A program made the position numbers and the translations under genes. A stretch of 64,000 bases of DNA from Strongyloides papillosus (taxonomy: Eukaryota; Nematoda; Chromadorea; Rhabditida; Strongyloididae): positions 1,116,001 to 1,180,000 of the forward strand of contig SRSI01000009.1 in assembly GCA_005656395.1 (NCBI GenBank), given 5' to 3'. Positions 23,806 to 35,900 of the stretch are shown piece after piece. The stretch's first letter is position 1. The number at the start of each line of letters is the position of its first letter. Under the pieces are notes generated by a model, which saw only the letters and a program-made list of their open reading frames with translations, made no database searches and was not told the DNA's origin.

Positions 23806-24836
23806 CTATATTTTAATTTTTTTCAAATAAATAATCTTACTTTTAAATCTGCAAATAGATGCATATTCAACTGATGAATTAACATTGATCCATTTAGAAT
23901 TATCATCACCTTCTCCAACTAACATTATCGTAGAATTACCGCTATCATTATTTGGATAACCTTAAAAAAAGTAATATTTATATTATTTTTATATTTTACT
24001 AACCATCTTTAAAATTAGTCCATTCATTTACAGGACTTCCATCTACCCATTGTAGTGTATTATTTACATATGTTAAACCAATCCAAATATTATTAGTTTC
24101 TTCTTTATTGAGAACTAAATTTAAAACATACGTATTTTCTTCATTTGAATTTATAGTAACTAAGGTGCTTCCATCATTTTCACAATTTTCATTTGCTCTA
24201 TTAAATGTCATTAACGTTGATACATAACGATAACAATCATTGTTTGCTGCATTTCTTAAATAATTTTCGGGACATCTACATATTTCATCGGTAGTAGATG
24301 CTTGTTGACAAATGACATAATTTCTTAATTGATTTTCACAACTTATAGGTATCCATTCCCCATTTTTTGTTGAAGATGGATCAGCTTTAACATAATAACA
24401 ACCACCAACATCCGCATTAACAGTATCATCTAGAAAATTTCTATATTCACCTAAATTATGCCCATCATCCCATAAACAATATGTGTCATTTGTACATTTA
24501 AGTCCTAACCAAAAATTATCTTTAGCATTATTGAGTAAATTAATTATTACTTGCTGTGCACCATCATTATCAATAGAAGGTAAGTAAGCATTATCTTTTC
24601 CACAAAGTTTTGCTGCATCCTCTCTTGATGAAGTTTCATTATACAACTATAAAATGTTAATTAAACAAAATTTTATAATTTACTTTATAACATTGTTGAT
24701 CTTCTTTCAAGGTATAATTTTCACTAGGACATCCTGTATCCTCTAGATTTTTTAGAGCATAACTTTGAATCAAAGTAATCCATATGAAAAATGAGTAAAG
24801 AAATGATTTTAATACTAATAATTGTAAACTTTTCAT
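23806..24836 (-). CDS. Secreted protein with two C-type lectin domains (no CUB)
   Basis: Three exons, 24836-24684, 24646-24004 and 23960-23806, about 320 residues. The signal peptide (MKSLQLLVLKSFLYSFFIWITLIQS) is followed by CTLD 1 (GCPSENYTLKEDQQCYKLYNETSSREDAAKLC in pieces, FWLGLKC, LWDDGHNLGEYRNF, ending YVICQ) and CTLD 2 (CRCPENYLRNAANNDCYRY, WIGLTYVNNTLQWVDG, ending YASICRF). Exon phases match those of the neighbouring lectin gene 280 bases downstream, so the two are tandem duplicates, but this copy stops right after the second CTLD and has no CUB domains. A strong GTAAGA donor just after the last Cys, with a TTTTCAG site about 45 bases on, offers an alternative ending a few residues long; either way no CUB exon fits in the gap. 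The chosen start begins the signal peptide. Confidence 0.8.
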
Positions 24837-25159
24837 TTTTAAAAATAATTTTATTCTGTTTTGTTTGCAATATATATACACTTAAGAATGTATAAAACTA
24901 TGATAACAAATTTAAAAGAACATTCACCATTAAGATTTAATTGATAAAACGCTAACTTTTGTATAATTAAGGATTTAATATTTTATTATATGACATATAC
25001 AATATCAATTTTACTTAAAATATTTTTCTTAAGTGCAAAAATATTAACTTAATATTTAAACAAGAGTTAATAGACAACAATGATCACAAAATGACACTTT
25101 TTTTAAAAATAATCCTTTCATTCTTTTATACTTAAATTTACTTAGTAACAAATATGTTG
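24837..25159. other. Short intergenic region
   Basis: About 320 AT-rich bases between the lectin gene start and the ICMT stop codon; nothing recognisable besides presumptive promoter and 3' UTR. Confidence 0.5.
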
Positions 25160-26217
25160 TTAACATTGATGTCCTTTAACAAATGGTATACCAGACGGAA
25201 CATTAGATTGATATTGACGATACTGGTCTCTAAAAAATTCAATTAAAAATCTTTCTTCACACTCTATTCTTTCAGCAAAAAAATTCCATATGACATAAGT
25301 ATATACAATTATTGAGATTGGATTGCACAAAACTAATTGCATACCGATAGAGTAAAAAAACCAACCAACATATGCTGGATGACGTACAAATGAGTAAACA
25401 CCGTGTGTCACAAGCTTATGATGAGGTAATTTTGTACTTGCAACTTGATGTGTAAAGTTTACGGCCGCTTGAACAATTGCTACTTTTCTGACGATTTCAC
25501 CAAAAATAACAAATAATACACCAATTAAAGAGATCCATCCAATTTTTACATCTAAATATAGTATATTTTTTCTTTTTCTTAAATTCAATCAAAACCTACA
25601 TGGAAAATAGTATATTTCTATAAAAAATTCTACCCAACTAAATAAAATGGCACACCAGTAAGCAATAGAATGATCCAAAAGAAAACTTGAACCGTTAATT
25701 GAGCGGGGATTACTCATACCAGTAAAAATAAATTCAGAAATATGGAAAAAAATTAAATAATTCAAATAAATCAAAAAAAGTTTTTCATTCATACTACTTA
25801 TATTTCTAAATATCAATAAAGATATAGCATTTCCTTGTATGCTACCTAATAATCCTCCTTGAAAGGAATACTAAAATTAGTTAATTTTTAATAAAATAAA
25901 TTTTACAAACTTACAATTAAATACTTTGATTCTTTAGGTAAACAGCATATTATTGTTAAAAATAATACATTTACTAATAATTTGTTCAATGTATCAAATG
26001 GCCCAACAATTATAGAATAAATTAATGTAATGATATAATAATAAAATCCCAGACTAACATATTCATCAAGAAATAAATTTCTAAGGTAAAAATTCTTTAA
26101 TACAAACGTTGGCAAATATGGTTGAATTCTTCTCGATATTGTCATTATACTTTCACTTTTTTTCACACTTAATTCTTTTAAGTACAAACTAATAAAGAAC
26201 AAAGTGCTAGTAGACAA
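25160..26217 (-). CDS. icmt-1: Protein-S-isoprenylcysteine O-methyltransferase (ICMT)
   Basis: Three exons, 26217-25915, 25870-25600 and 25551-25160, about 321 residues. The C-terminal exon carries the ICMT/STE14 catalytic core: HKLVTHGVYSFVRHPAYVGWFFYSIG (the RHPxYxGW cofactor-binding motif) and ERIECEERFLIEFFRDQYRQYQ (conserved ExEExxL...F...YxxY). The upstream exons supply several hydrophobic segments, fitting a multi-pass ER membrane enzyme that methylates the prenylated C-terminal cysteine of CAAX proteins such as Ras and Rho. Between exons 2 and 3 I use the GTAGGT donor (exon end TTTCCAT), because it joins to YVKIGWISL in frame, whereas the nearby GTTTTG site breaks the frame. The first Met at 26217 gives an N-terminus about 25 residues longer than the next Met (MTISRR), so the true start is uncertain. 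It is divergent from PUF60 with about 200 bases between the two starts. Confidence 0.9.
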
Positions 26218-26417
26218 TACAATAAAGAATTATATAGGTTAATTTTCTGAAGATACATTATACCAATTATTTAGACTATAGTAAACAAGCTTTGATATTT
26301 TTCAATTGATTATTGGACAGATACAAAAAGCGATTCTGTTCAATTTACCATAATTCCTATATATATTTTTTTAATTATCTTCAGAGGAAACTTTCATTTA
26401 CTGGGTTTAGCTGGAAA
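26218..26417. promoter_or_regulatory. Divergent promoter of icmt-1 and rnp-6/PUF60
   Basis: Only 200 bases separate the two oppositely transcribed coding starts, so regulatory sequence must be shared or overlapping. A TTTACTGGGTTTAG site ends 8 bases before the chosen PUF60 ATG and looks like a trans-splice acceptor. No individual factor site recognised. Confidence 0.4.
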
Positions 26418-28523
26418 ATGTGTGCAGCTACATTTAAACCTCAATCAGGGCCGGTAAGTATAATTAATAATAATGAAATATTTTCTTCTCATTAATCCCA
26501 TTTTTTAAGGTATTTGTTGGTTCCGGTGCCAAAAAAGAAGGAGAAATTTTAGGTTTAGGATTACCAAAATTGGGTAGTAGACAACAAAGTGATCTAGAGT
26601 TGATGAAAAGGTTTGCCAAAGATGCATCCGTAAAACACTTTCTTCAACAACAGAATGTTGCTCATCAGCAAAATCAACAAAAAGTTCAGATGTATGCACA
26701 AGCATTGAGTCTTATGGCTCGTGTTTATATAGGATCTATAAGTTTTGAAGTACGTGAGGAACAAATTAAGGAAACTTTTTCTGCTTTCGGTCCTATTAAA
26801 TCTATTAATATGTCTTGGGATGCTATTACAGGTCATCATAAAGGTTTTGCTTTTTTAGAATTTGAGGTTCCTGAAGCAGCTATTCTTGCTCAAGAAACCA
26901 TGAATGGAAGAATTATGGGTGGAAGAAATTTAAAGGTAATTAATAAAGAAGTATTATTAATAATATAATTTTAGGTTGGTAAACCATCAAATATACCACA
27001 AGCACAACCAATAATTGAGAATGTAACCGCGGAGGCTAAAAAGTATCATAGAGTTTATGTTGCTTCTGTTCATCCAGATCTTTCAGAAACCGATTTAATG
27101 GGAGTATTCGAGCCGTTTGGAACTATTATTAAATGTCAACTTGCTAAACAACTTGGAGGTAAAGGGCATCGGTATGTTTTATAATTTCCCATTATTTAAA
27201 TATATTTTTAGTGGATTTGGATATCTAGAGTATACGACAGCAAATGCTGCTGCAGAAGCTATTAGTGCATTAAATAATTTTGATCTCGGAGGTATGACAT
27301 TACGAGTCGGTAAATGTATAACTCCACCAGATGCTCTTACGTATGTTATTCCATCATCTCAATCTAATCTACCTTCAGCTGCTGCTATGGCTGCAGCCTC
27401 AGTTACAGCTTCAATTAAACAAAAAGAAGTAAAAAAAACTGCTAGTCCAAATGAAAATTCACCAGCTGCAATTAGTAATAAACCATTTTTTGAAAAGTCT
27501 CAATCGCCATTTACTTCATCGAATGAATGTTCTAATGATGGTATGTCGGTAACAAGTAAACCTCGTAAACGTAGAGGATTTGGAGCACAAGTATCTGTTA
27601 TTCCACCACCTGCTGTAATCTCCAATCCTTTAGCAATATCACAATCAACTACATTTTCAACATTAGTTGTGGATGAAAAAAATTTAAATGATCAAAATGG
27701 AAATCAAAATAATGACAGTATAGTAAATAATATAAAATTACCTGATTTACCAAAACCGGGAGAAATCGCTACATGGGCAGTTGTTAACCCAGTGAATTCT
27801 GCAAACCCTAATTTAGATAATAACATTTGTAGTAAGGAAGACGAAGATAAAATGCTAGCCATAAAAAATGATGCTCATTCAACTGCTTTAGTTGTTATGG
27901 ACAATTCGAGTAAAAATAGTAATGAAGAGACAGAGTATACTAAAACTGACAATAATGGTGAGCAAGAAAAGCATAAATCAAAACGTTCTCGACGTGGTAA
28001 AAGTAGCAATAAAAAACACAAAGAAAATGACAGTGAGATAAAATCTCATAAACAAAATCACTTAGATACAAATTCTACTGATGCAATAAAAAATGCAGGA
28101 GCTGTTAGTGATCAGATTAATCAAGTTAAATTAAATAGTGAGGAGATATCTCTAGCTCATCAAGAAAAATGTGAAATTAAAGGTAATGAAGCTAGATATC
28201 TATTGATGAATAAATTAATGAGAAAAATAAAAAGTTCAGTAGTGGTACTTCGTAATATGGTTACTCTTCCAGAGGTAGATGATTTATTAGAACATGAAAT
28301 TAAAGAAGAATGCTCCAAATATGGAGAAATAAAAGATATTTGCTTATTTAATGAACCAGAAACTATAAATGTTCGTGTTTTTATTCTTTTTAAAAGTCCA
28401 GAAGAAGCGGAATGTGCTAAGAATGCTTTGGACAAAAGATTTTTTGCTTGTAAAAAAATTTCAGCTTCAATTTACGATCAAATTCTCTTTGAATCTGGGG
28501 ACTATATGGGAGTATGTATATAA
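26418..28523 (+). CDS. rnp-6: Poly(U)-binding splicing factor PUF60 / RNP-6
   Basis: Four exons, 26418-26453, 26510-26935, 26975-27171 and 27212-28523, about 656 residues. RRM1 (RVYIGSISFEVREEQIKETF, then KGFAFLEFEVPEAA) and RRM2 (HRVYVASVHPDLSETDLMGVF, then GFGYLEYTTANAAAEAI...) follow a conserved N-terminal lead-in (GLGLPKLG...AKDASVKHFL). A long low-complexity linker (Ala-, Ser/Asn- and Lys-rich, with a basic KHKSKRSRRGKSSNKKHK stretch) leads to a C-terminal UHM (SSVVVLRNMVTLPEVDDLLEHEI ... ARYFAC-like RFFACKKISASIYDQ). This is the PUF60/RoBP1/Half-pint splicing factor, which binds polypyrimidine tracts and ULM proteins in the nucleus for 3' splice-site recognition. The linker is longer than in vertebrate PUF60. 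Start 26418 is inferred from the acceptor-like TTTAG just upstream; an in-frame ATG at 26313 would add 35 residues of unlikely sequence. Confidence 0.92.
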
Positions 28524-29006
28524 TTTGTATCTTTCTAATATTGTGTATTATTTTGTTTTTATTATTTTAATTGTTTGTTATTTAGACATTATTTTAATAT
28601 AGCTTTTCTTACATAAAAATCAATATTTGCAAGACATTTTGAAATTTGACTTGGAAAAATATTTAAGCCGGGGCCGCTATCGCTTGTGGTATCTATTCGA
28701 GAACAAATTAATCATTATATTTATATTGTAAAAATATATATTAAAATTTTCTTGAGCATTATTAGTCAGATGAATTTGTTGCAATGTATGATGTTTTTTA
28801 CAACAAACCAAAAAAACTCTACATTCTATGTCAAAACATTCATTGTCCTTGAAAGAGAAATTATAAATATACACTATAAATAAAGGAGTATATATTAGTT
28901 TATTATATTATTGTATGAGTGAACGTTCGCTATAACTATACGCTCTATTTTGACATTTTTTTGTTTACTTCCTAAATATATTATTACTACTACTATTATT
29001 TTAGAT
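28524..29006. other. Intergenic region with a GC-rich patch
   Basis: Spacer between PUF60 and HINT3 on the same strand. 28667-28705 is a GC-rich island (AGCCGGGGCCGC followed by CTTGTGGT) unlike the surrounding DNA. Open frames of 65 codons on both strands across 28677-28883 have no family resemblance and look accidental. The region may be the HINT3 promoter or an unrecognised RNA. A T-rich tract ending TTTTAG at 29004 is a likely trans-splice acceptor for HINT3. Confidence 0.4.
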
Positions 29007-29594
29007 ATGGATTCTGTTAAAGGATGTATTATTTGTGAACTTCTTCAAACAAAAAAAGAAGTTATTCTTAAGGAAAATGATGACCTTGCTATTATTAAAG
29101 ATATTAAACCACATGCAAAGCATCATTATCTAGTACTATCAAAAAAACACATCGGTAAAATTGGGGATGTTCGTGCCTCAGACATTGATTTTATAAAGCA
29201 AATGGAATCTATTGGAAGAGAATTCCTTCGTATTGCTTTAAAATCTAAGGGTGAAGCAGATATTGTTGAAGATATGCTGAGAATCGGCTTTCACCAGTGG
29301 CCTTTACTAACAGTAAAACATTTACATATGCATATTCTTTATCCTATAAGTAGTGTAAGATATTATTGATATATACTGTTTTTAAATAGTTATTTTTAGA
29401 TGAATATAGCAACAAAACATGTAATATACAAACCAGGCCGTTTTTTTAAGCCTGTTACCGAAGTATTGGTAGAAATGCAAGAGGAATTATTAAAAAGTGA
29501 CAATACAAGTCCGGCTGCCAAAGAAATGAAGGCACAACATAAAGCTAGTGTAAATCCTGCTGAGCTTGCTGAAGCTATTACGGGGAAAGATTAA
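29007..29594 (+). CDS. HINT3: HINT3-like histidine-triad adenosine monophosphoramidase
   Basis: Two exons, 29007-29354 and 29400-29594, phase 0 join, about 180 residues. The N-terminus has GCIICELLQTKKEVILKENDDLAIIKDIKPHAKHHYLVLSKKHI in sequence (CxxC-type start, strand, and the conserved PxxxxHxLVxxKxHI segment). The exon ends with HLHMHILYP, the HxHxH triad whose middle His forms the nucleotidyl intermediate. The order fits HINT3, including the HQWPLLTVKHLHMHI context and the C-terminal YKPGRFFKPVTEVL segment. The family hydrolyses adenosine 5'-monophosphoramidate and acyl-AMP in cytosol or nucleus. The ATG is 3 bases after a TTATTTTAG acceptor-like site, supporting this start and trans-splicing. 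It follows PUF60 by 483 bases on the same strand, too far for a typical tight operon. Confidence 0.88.
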
Positions 29595-29970
29595 ATTATA
29601 AATTAATTTGTATAACTTCTACTGTGAAGATTAATATATACATTACACCTAGTTTATTATTTTGCATTACAAATTTCATGTGAAAGTTTTTGTTAAACTA
29701 CCAATTTCATTTCTCACATTTTTTTGCGATATAAATAAATTACATAACAATTTTAATAAGTTTGATAATATCATGAATTATTTTCTCCATTAATATTTAT
29801 ATCATGTATACATAAGTTCGATTGAATTATGTTTTAGAATAACAATAAATAAATTGACTTATTATTTATGATGCTGAATAATATATAAAATATATTTAAT
29901 AAAATAATATTATGTGAACAAAACTATAAATATATGATAAATAAATATTTTTTTTCTTTGGATAACAATT
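29595..29970. other. Convergent 3' intergenic region
   Basis: 376 AT-rich bases between the stops of HINT3 and the ankyrin/GH20-like gene, presumably holding both 3' UTRs. Nothing else seen. Confidence 0.5.
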
Positions 29971-32913
29971 TTACAAAACCATATTACTGTAGTTTTGTAA
30001 ATTTGGTGGTAAGAGTGCTTTAAATAAATTATCAAAAATTTTAAGTGCATTTGGAAGAGTGCTTGCCATATTTCTGGATAACCATGTATGTTGAAATTTT
30101 GTTCTAATTTCAAGGAGAGCATTAGCCATATCAGTACGAATGTTTGCTGGCAGCTGTCCAACACTTAAATAGGTAACTCCACGTAAGTTTTCAGAGTTTC
30201 CGTACATACATAATGATTGTCCTAATCTTGACAACAAAGTCATTAATTCGGTAACTAATTGAATTTCAGCTAAAACTAAGGCAAGTTCAAAATTATAAGG
30301 CAAATGTTTACGAGCATCATTTAAGGCCTTCATGGATTTTCTAAGCTCTATTCTAGCTTTCTTGAAAACCAATGGTGTTAAACGATCTAATTTTATATTA
30401 TCTGGATTCAATAAAATTTCGACAAATATTGAAATAACATTTTTTGATGGTTTTAAAGCATTTAATGGACAATTAATGACAGAAGACAGTTTATGTTGGC
30501 CAAGAGAAAACTTTGTTATTTCATGTTCAACTTTACCTAAAGTCATTGCTTGTTCAAATAAAACAGTTAACCCTCCATCTAACAATATATGTTCTGCAGT
30601 TATTCTTGGCATAAAAAATAAATATTTCTTAAAATCAATTGATTTGTTCCATGAAATACCTGTAATTGCTATTTCAGGAATATAAGAAAGTGATGGTGGC
30701 ATTATTTCTACACCAGTTGATAAATCACATATGATGTTTCCCAAAACATATGTTTTGTATGTTAACTTCTCTGCTAATATTGCTTTCTTTCCTATCAATT
30801 CTGGGCTTGATGTTAAAAATCCAACATCAGAAATGGTATGTCTTAAAATTACATTAACTCTAGCAGATAATTTTGATTCTAATTCAAAAGGAAATTTAGC
30901 ATCGAGACATAAAATTGTATACGGTGGTAAATTATTAATTTGATTAATATTATTTTCTGTTATTTCAATCGTCAAAAATATTTTCTTTATTCTTTTTTGA
31001 ATTGTACTCAAAAATTGTGGATTTGAAAGTAAAATTGAAGTAATATTTTCTCCAAAATGAACAGATTTACATAAAGGAAAATCGTTCAAAAAATTTTCAA
31101 TAAATCCTCTTGCATCGTCAAGTTCAATATAGTTTGTTTGGAAATCAAGTGAGGGTATTAAAGTGATAAATAATTCTTCACATACTTGTGTCATATGAAA
31201 AAGATCTCTATTTGTGTAGGGTAATTGATATGTATCAGTAGTTCTTGATTCGAAATTAACAAAAAGATAATTTATTTTACAGTATGATAATTTAGTAGCC
31301 ATTTGAAGGACTGTCTCTGTATTAAGAATTCTACAACCAGAAAAATCTTGAAAGACAGCTCTTATTTCCATATCTGGGAAATCACGAATTGTCAGGCACG
31401 GTATTTGTCCAGGTGGAGTTACAAATGTAAAATTGTTTTCAGTTGATCCAGTAAATGAATTATTTAATGATACATTTGCTTCCATAGGAGGAATAAAACT
31501 AGTGTTTGAAAGTGACAACACTTTGTTACTTAGCTGTCTCTCATCATTATAATCTACAGAATTTTGTCGTTGACTAAACATATATGCATTTCCTCGATGA
31601 AGACGAAGTATCTGAGCTAATGTTGAAAAACCATATTTTATACCAGAATAGTCATTAGCATATACTTCAATGCCTAACTTTGAAATAGAAAGTGAATAAG
31701 AACCATTACCTTTACCAAGATCATATAATCCACATATAATACGTCCTTCTAAGGGGGAATCCGGAATTTCATGTCCACGATATTCAACTTCTAGATGAAT
31801 TGAAGCTAGTACAGTTGAGACAGTCTGAATACATTGCATAAGTCTTCTAGGATTACCTTCTGAACTACTAGAAAAATAAACTTTTAATCGATTGTCTTTT
31901 GGAAATTGTATAGTATCTATATTTTTATCAATTTCTAAAAATTGTGGTTGTGGCCATAGTAAATCTGTCCATCTTTCTAATTTTTTATTGACTTGATTAT
32001 TATTTGTTTTATCCAAAAAATCAGTTGCAGTATCAGATGTTATAATAGATGCTGTCTCTAAATCACCCGAAACAATACTTTCTGCTCTTCGTAGTTGTTG
32101 TGCTACATCATTCATAGACATTAACGAAACAAGAGAACTAAAATTTTTTGATGTTGCCAAATCGAAAGGTGATACATCGTTATTATCTTTATGATGAACA
32201 TCAGCTCCATAATCCATTAAAATTCTAACAATTTTATCATCATTCCTTTTGACTGCATCATGTAATGGTGTTTCTCCTTTATTATTTACAGCATTAACAT
32301 TAGCCTGACTATCACAAAATGCTTTTATTATTTCTTCATTACCAAAACTTGCAGCCCAATGTAATGGAGTATTCCTTGTTAATTCAGAATCATATGCATT
32401 TACTGGAACACCAGAAGCAATTAATCTACATACCTTACCAGCGCTAAAAAAAAGCTTATTTTTTATATACTGTACTATATTTTTAGTAGTTACTTTGATG
32501 TAGCAGCAGCCTGTAATATCTCTTGAATGAATGCATTTTTAATGTCTTCATTTTCCACACATTGATATGGAGTTTTATTTTCTTCATTTTGTATGCAAGG
32601 AGATGCTCCAACTGAAAGAAGTGTCCTTACAGCATCAATATTATTTAAAACAACTGCATTATGTAATAAAGTTCCTATTTCATTATGAATACCATCTAGT
32701 ACTGAAAGATAGTTCTGTTGTTTACCTAAGAAAATGAATTATTTAAATTTCTATTATTTTTTTATATCTTTTAATAAAAATATTTTTTTATAAATACTTA
32801 CCAAGTTGATTAAGAATACTTTTTAAAACATCGATTCTATTTTCATTAATACATGTCAATAGCATTTCAGATGCATTCTCAATAGACTCATTTTGAAAAT
32901 TGCTTGAAAACAT
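29971..32913 (-). CDS. Ankyrin-repeat protein with hexosaminidase (GH20)-like region
   Basis: Three exons, 32913-32802, 32725-32494 and 32443-29971, about 938 residues. Residues ~30-215 are ankyrin repeats (GTLLHNAVVLNNIDAVRTLL, NTPLHWAASFGNEEIIKAF, GETPLHDAVKRNDDKIVRIL, VSPFDLATSKNF). Around 310-395 a stretch resembles the small domain preceding GH20 barrels (SKLGIEVYANDYSGIKYGFSTLAQIL). From about 460 LTIRDFPDMEIRAVFQDFSG and MATKLSYCKINYLFVNFE look like the start of a GH20 TIM barrel (RDxPxxxxRgxxxDxsR, then MaxxKxNxlhxh). Where active hexosaminidases have the catalytic Asp-Glu pair (GGDE), I see only HFGEN near residue 576, so enzymatic activity is doubtful. No signal peptide, so probably cytosolic. 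The ankyrin part is firm; the GH20 relation is pattern-based. Confidence 0.65.
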
Positions 32914-35900
32914 TTAAAATTAATATTTTACTTTTAAATAAGCCACGTATAAATGAATATAAAAGTTCTGTGATACTATAATATCTTTGTATAGGAAAGC
33001 GTACAATTTTCCACCCAAAGAAATGTATTGCTGGCAATTGTGGAATGATGTTTGCTGTATATGAGGTTAGCATATACTAATTTTATCATATTTAGTAAGT
33101 AAATTTATTATAGTATTTTAATTATAAACAAAGAATTAATCAATTAAAAATGAAAAGAGTACAATTATTGTTTAAGAAACAATATTTTTTAAAATGGTAA
33201 TAGATATATTTTTTATATTATTAAAATGATGAAAATAGTTATTGCAAAATCATTCCGGAAGTTATTATCGTTAAGTATGAAGAAAATAAGTACTTGAAAA
33301 TTATAGGAATTTGATAACAATTTACTATAAATGAAGTGATATAAATTATCCTTTTTTATTCAAATCTTTCTTCTGTCATTTTAAACATAAATATTTCTTT
33401 TTATAGTTATTAAAATATAAAAATTTTCTACCATTTAGCTTATAATAAAATATATAAATCGTAATTTTCAAGCTCATTTATCAGGTTTGTGAATGGTTTA
33501 TAGCATCTTAAAAGCTTGAGAAATCTTTTTAAATTTATCGGCATTTCATAATTTATATGAAGTAGAAATGAAATGTTTAAATGTATCGATAAATCAAAAT
33601 TAAAGTATAATGATAAAGTTTTTTCAAGTGACACAGTATAAAAATTTTTCTTATTTTCCGAAATATATACTATTTTTAGTTGGTAAATTATTTTGATTAT
33701 GGTTTATCATGGCATAAAAATATTTATTATTAAGTGTGATTAAACGAATAAGGTGGGATTACCTTTGTACATAATTAGCCAAATAATTTTCACTATTCCT
33801 TATTAAGTATACTCTTTAATATTATGGTATAAATATATATTTAATATCTTTAATAACGCTTATTTGTATATTTAATTATTTTTATTATTTAGTTATATTG
33901 TGGAATATTGTTATAAATTGCTTTTTAAAGACGATATGGCAAATAATTTATTTATTTTTTTTATGTGAAAAATAAAATTAAAGTAATAACGATTATTTTA
34001 ACTTATATTAACTGTAACTATTTTAAAAATGCTAACTTTATTAAAATTGAGAACATTGAATAAACTTGTTTATTAGGAATTATCATAATTCATTGAAATT
34101 TACTTCAAATATATTGTTTAAAAGCTATTTCTGACATAAAAAAAAGGATATAATGTAACTCTATAAATTTGAATTCCTTTTCCGCTATATTTAAAAATTA
34201 TAGAAATCTACTGTTAATTATTTACCTTAAAATAAGTAGAAATTGAAAGTTTTAAAGATATGTAAAAATCTTTTTAAATATTGTTTTAAAAATATGTTAT
34301 TAAGAAATGTTGTCGTATGTGTAAAAGATGTAGTTGTTAAAAATTTTAGAATGTTTTATATTTACAAAAGGTTAATTCAAAAGATAAACTGTAATCTTTA
34401 TATATTAACAAATATTTATTTCAATGTTATTTCTGTTAGCTATAGGAAGAAATAACATGAAGAAGTTCATTAATAGGTTAGTAGCTGGTCACATTTTATC
34501 CTATTTTCGGTGTCATAAATTTAAAAAGCAATTTTTGTTGTCAAATTAGCAATTTGTTTCATTTTCAATTTCCTTCCGTGCTATTTTTTACTTCATCTTC
34601 TTATTATATAACATTTCCTAATAAATTTTATTTTTACTGCATTTTTGTCTTTACTTTATCTTTTTTGCAAAACACTTCACTAACATTAATATTAAAATAC
34701 CATCTAAAATATTGTGGTAATAATCCTTTAAATTAAATAAAACAATTATTAGTATTATTAAAATCTCATTTACAAACTACTACTAATCACAAATACTAAT
34801 ATATCACTCATTTACAAGATTTATTCCGCCAGAAGAAGGTATTTCGGTTGATGAATGAACCACAAAATAACTGATCTGGTGATGGTTGTTAAAATGCTTA
34901 ACATTATTAAATTAAGTTAAACTTATTAAATAATCTAATAATCTTTTAATATCTATAATATTTCTCTTGTTATTATCTATCTTATTATTTTTTATTGTTG
35001 CATTCTAATAATAATATTATATATTAACAAATTATTGTTATACTATGGTAATTTCCTATCACATTTTTTTACTTCTTCATGTAAACAGAAGGAAATTTTT
35101 TTTCTATTATTTTAAGTCATGTTTAATCTTTAACTTTAAATTTGGAATAAATAATATAATACATTTGATAATGTATTAAGCTATACATATTTAGAAAGAT
35201 ATTTTGATGTAGGAGTGATGTCTTCAAATATTCATTGTTATTCAATTGTTCATATTAAAGGAAACACTCAATGACCTGTTACTATAGATTTACTTTCTCA
35301 TATTATTTTTATGCCTTTTTTTAGTCACTTGAAAATAAAAATTAAACCAATATTGGTTATATTTTATTACATAGTTATGATATAATAATTTATTTATCTC
35401 TATTTTTCATTTTAATTGAGATAAATATAATTATTTTTATTTTCCTTGTTTATATAACAAATTATATTTATAAAGTTTTTTTTCTTATTTAACATTTTAA
35501 AGTAAATTTGTTATCCATTTGGTTTCAATCATAATTATTACTACTATAGGCCTATTATTAAACATTCCTTCATTTATACATTAATCACCAATAGCACATT
35601 TGAATAGTGAACCAATGCATAATATAAAATATCTTAAGTGTTTTGATTTAAATACATTTACAAACTTTTTCTTTTCCATCAAAAGCATTATAAAAAATAT
35701 TAGTATGCTATTTATTGTTTTTAAATAATAAACCAGCCTCTAACAATCATATTAACATATCTGGCTTATTTTCTTTTTACACTTGATCTTAACTACACAT
35801 TCTCTAATTTTATAGGTGATAGGTGTGTATAATTAAATAAATAGGCGCGTGCCATATTATGGACAGACACGCTTTATTTCAAGTTTGATGATATTATCAT

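Noticed and set aside
28677..28883. 65-codon open frames on both strands
   Set aside because: They mirror each other, have no family resemblance and no splice or start context; only the GC-rich patch there is kept as a finding.
34825..34885. C/D-box snoRNA
   Set aside because: A TGATGA and a CTGA are present but only about 20 bases apart with no good terminal stem, far too short for a C/D snoRNA.
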